Below are positions 4,921 through 6,328 of a DNA stretch of 6,328 bases, piece after piece. The notes beneath the pieces are model-generated. The model saw only the letters and a list, made by a program, of their open reading frames with translations. It made no database searches and had not been told where the DNA came from. Source of the DNA: Firmicutes bacterium UBA4882 (GTDB lineage: Bacteria > Bacillota > UBA4882); contig DHDG01000047.1 of the NCBI GenBank assembly GCA_002399265.1, forward strand, positions 101,384-107,711, given 5' to 3'. The translations under genes were made by a program, and so were the position numbers. The number at the start of each line of letters is the position of its first letter. Positions within the stretch are counted from its first letter, which is position 1.

Positions 4921-5382
4921 AACCGTATCCAAATCCAGCTCCATAATGACCTCACCAGCATCCATCTCGCCGGTAAGCCGGAATTTCAAGCCAAGATACA
5001 AGTTTTTAGCGTCTTCTGCACCGTCAACGAAGCACAGCCTGATTATAGGATACAAATGCTCTGATCTTAACATTTCGATTAAAAGCTCCATGGCCTGCCG
5101 GCCATATCCTTGGCGCTGAAAATTTTGATCGATCATGAACTGTGAGATGTAGTAGCAACTTAGTTCAGGCAGATCGCGCAACAGCACAAAGCCAATCATC
5201 GCATCCTCATGATAAACCGCAAATGGTCGCGCGGTGTCATAAAAGGCATAGGCTTCGCCCAGAGATTTGGCGTTGGGAGCGACGTGAGTTTTTTGTTGAT
5301 CTGCAACGGTCAGCCGCATGCACTCCCGATAATTATTCTTAGTAATGGGCTCCAACCGAACCTGAACGTGACCCATGGTCAT
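4915..5382 (-). CDS. GNAT-family N-acetyltransferase, BltD-like, 155 aa
   Basis: A small cytoplasmic enzyme expected to move an acetyl group from acetyl-CoA to an amine. The acetyl-CoA pyrophosphate-binding motif Q/RxxGxG is at residues 89-94 (QRQGYG), after the usual beta-4 strand (YYISQFMIDQNF). An AKNLYLGLKF segment at 125-134 supplies the typical Tyr (Y129). The N-terminus, LEPITKNNYRECMRLTVADQ, and the length resemble the BltD spermine/spermidine acetyltransferase group, so a polyamine or other small amine is a reasonable guess. The start is ATG at 5382-5380, 5 bases from AAGGGGG (5394-5388); the ATG at 5376-5374 has an 11-base spacer and is also possible. The ribosome binding site overlaps the stop codon of the upstream gene, so the two are translated from one mRNA. 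Confidence 0.88.
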   Translation of the reverse strand: MTMGHVQVRLEPITKNNYRECMRLTVADQQKTHVAPNAKSLGEAYAFYDTARPFAVYHEDAMIGFVLLRDLPELSCYYISQFMIDQNFQRQGYGRQAMELLIEMLRSEHLYPIIRLCFVDGAEDAKNLYLGLKFRLTGEMDAGEVIMELDLDTVG

Positions 5383-5392
5383 AGCAGCCCCC

Positions 5393-6328
5393 TTAGAGCA
5401 GCGTCAAGTAGGGTTTGTACTGGTCGAAGTGCTCCAGGATGACAAGGTAGTAGACGTGTACATTGGTTGCGCCAGCACCGATTTCTTCAAACGGGGTGGT
5501 TAACATGAAGTGCGCCCCGCCGTCAGTGCGATCCAGGATATACATTTCACTGCGCTCTGCCAATGCTAAGATCGTCCAGCCGTTTTCGGTATTCTCAACA
5601 GCGCCCCACGGCGAGTGGATTGAGGCATAACCGGCCAGGCGATTGCGATGATACATGTGGCCGCTGATTTCGCTATGAATCATACCTTTGGAAAGGTCGC
5701 CGCCCGGCTGCAGATAAGCGATCGCACCCGACTCAACGCGCACAGGTGCCTGCGAGAGGTTGATCAGGGACGATACTACCGCCAAAATGCGGCTGCCACC
5801 CAAAGTCAGGTATTCCGTTTCCAGGATCAAGCCTTCAAATCCTGGGCGTTTGCTTTGCACGCGTGTCCGCGCCCCAGTCCAGAGCTGGCCGCCCAATCCG
5901 ATGCGTTCCGCTTTTGCGCCGCCAAACGCATCCCGATAGAGCTGTACGTCACCGCCACGCTCATTATAGAAAATGGGATGGATCCCGCCAAACCATGGCT
6001 TGGTGGACTTGAAGGTGCCTTCTTGCGGATACGCGGAATACAAATGATTAATGCCGCCGATTTCAAGGGCATGACATGATCCGCAGAATGCCGGGTCGAC
6101 AATGAAGCGCATCAGTCCGTTGTCAACGATATACTTCCTGCTATTGTCCGCCAAAGCGTTACTGGCAGAGCTTCTCACGTTTCCGGGACATTCTTTGACT
6201 GTCACGGCGCTACCATCGCCGATCTTCAAGCAGGCAAACTCGGAAGTCTGCACGCTGCCGCGCGTTTTCAGGGTCACGCGCCCCAGACCGACCTCGGGCA
6301 CTGCCGCCCCCGCCCCATTAGCATGCGG
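5393..6328 (-). CDS. C-terminal part of an uncharacterised beta-sandwich-like protein (5' end outside the window)
   Basis: The frame is open to the right edge, giving 311 residues and a TAA at 5395-5393; a GTG at 6301-6299 is probably not the real start. I do not recognise the family with certainty. The first 50 or so residues look like the end of a preceding domain. From about residue 65 (KYIVDNGLMRFIVDP) the chain shows alternating short strands and Gly turns, with KPWFGGIHPIFYNE near 110-123. This resembles the carbohydrate-binding beta-sandwich fold of mutarotase-like or glycoside-hydrolase accessory domains; that is an inference from pattern only. No membrane segment is seen and no catalytic motif is obvious. 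The stop is 10 bases before the GNAT start, so they form an operon. The N-terminal domain outside the window may decide the function. Confidence 0.75.
   Translation of the reverse strand, partial: PHANGAGAAVPEVGLGRVTLKTRGSVQTSEFACLKIGDGSAVTVKECPGNVRSSASNALADNSRKYIVDNGLMRFIVDPAFCGSCHALEIGGINHLYSAYPQEGTFKSTKPWFGGIHPIFYNERGGDVQLYRDAFGGAKAERIGLGGQLWTGARTRVQSKRPGFEGLILETEYLTLGGSRILAVVSSLINLSQAPVRVESGAIAYLQPGGDLSKGMIHSEISGHMYHRNRLAGYASIHSPWGAVENTENGWTILALAERSEMYILDRTDGGAHFMLTTPFEEIGAGATNVHVYYLVILEHFDQYKPYLTLL

Overview
The window looks like chromosomal DNA of a Gram-positive bacterium, most likely of the phylum Bacillota (Firmicutes). The evidence is strong GGAGG-type ribosome binding sites, sigma-A style promoters (TATAAT with 17-bp spacers), a tRNA gene with an encoded CCA end, Rho-independent terminators, and protein types common in Clostridia and relatives. 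I cannot name the genus. Every gene I can support lies on the minus strand, so the region reads from right to left.

Layout in transcription order, high to low coordinates. (1) 6328-5393: the C-terminal part of an uncharacterised protein that looks rich in beta-strands and runs off the window edge. (2) 5382-4915: a BltD-like GNAT acetyltransferase, 10 bases downstream and surely in the same operon. (3) 4914-4710: a 205-bp spacer with a tandem duplication, an inverted repeat and a perfect 10-bp palindrome. (4) 4709-3105: a YtcJ-type (amidohydrolase family 3) metal-dependent hydrolase. (5) 3104-2947: a spacer carrying a cluster of GATTCTGC-type short repeats. (6) 2946-1942: a PAP2 membrane phosphatase with a long hydrophobic C-terminal half. 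(7) 1880-1207: a Fic-family gene broken by a small deletion that removed the catalytic HPFxDGN segment and shifted the frame. (8) 1085-1009: tRNA-Arg(ACG) with its own promoter and terminator. (9) 839-338: a long gene-free leader. (10) 337-1: the start of an ABC-F ATPase that continues outside the window.

The most interesting part is the leader of the ABC-F gene. A good promoter (TTGGCG-17-TATAAT) lies about 440 bases before the start codon. It is followed by a 19-codon open reading frame with a strong ribosome binding site, two mutually exclusive long-range helices (one arm lies inside that small frame), a second small frame built on three in-frame 12-base repeats, and a strong intrinsic terminator just before the ABC-F ribosome binding site. 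This is the geometry of ribosome-mediated attenuation known for several antibiotic-resistance ABC-F and erm genes. I infer that the gene is switched on when ribosomes stall, probably by a ribosome-targeting antibiotic. The peptide and RNA are not ones I recognise.

The other genes are a loose group of small-molecule, lipid and metabolite enzymes without an obvious common pathway.
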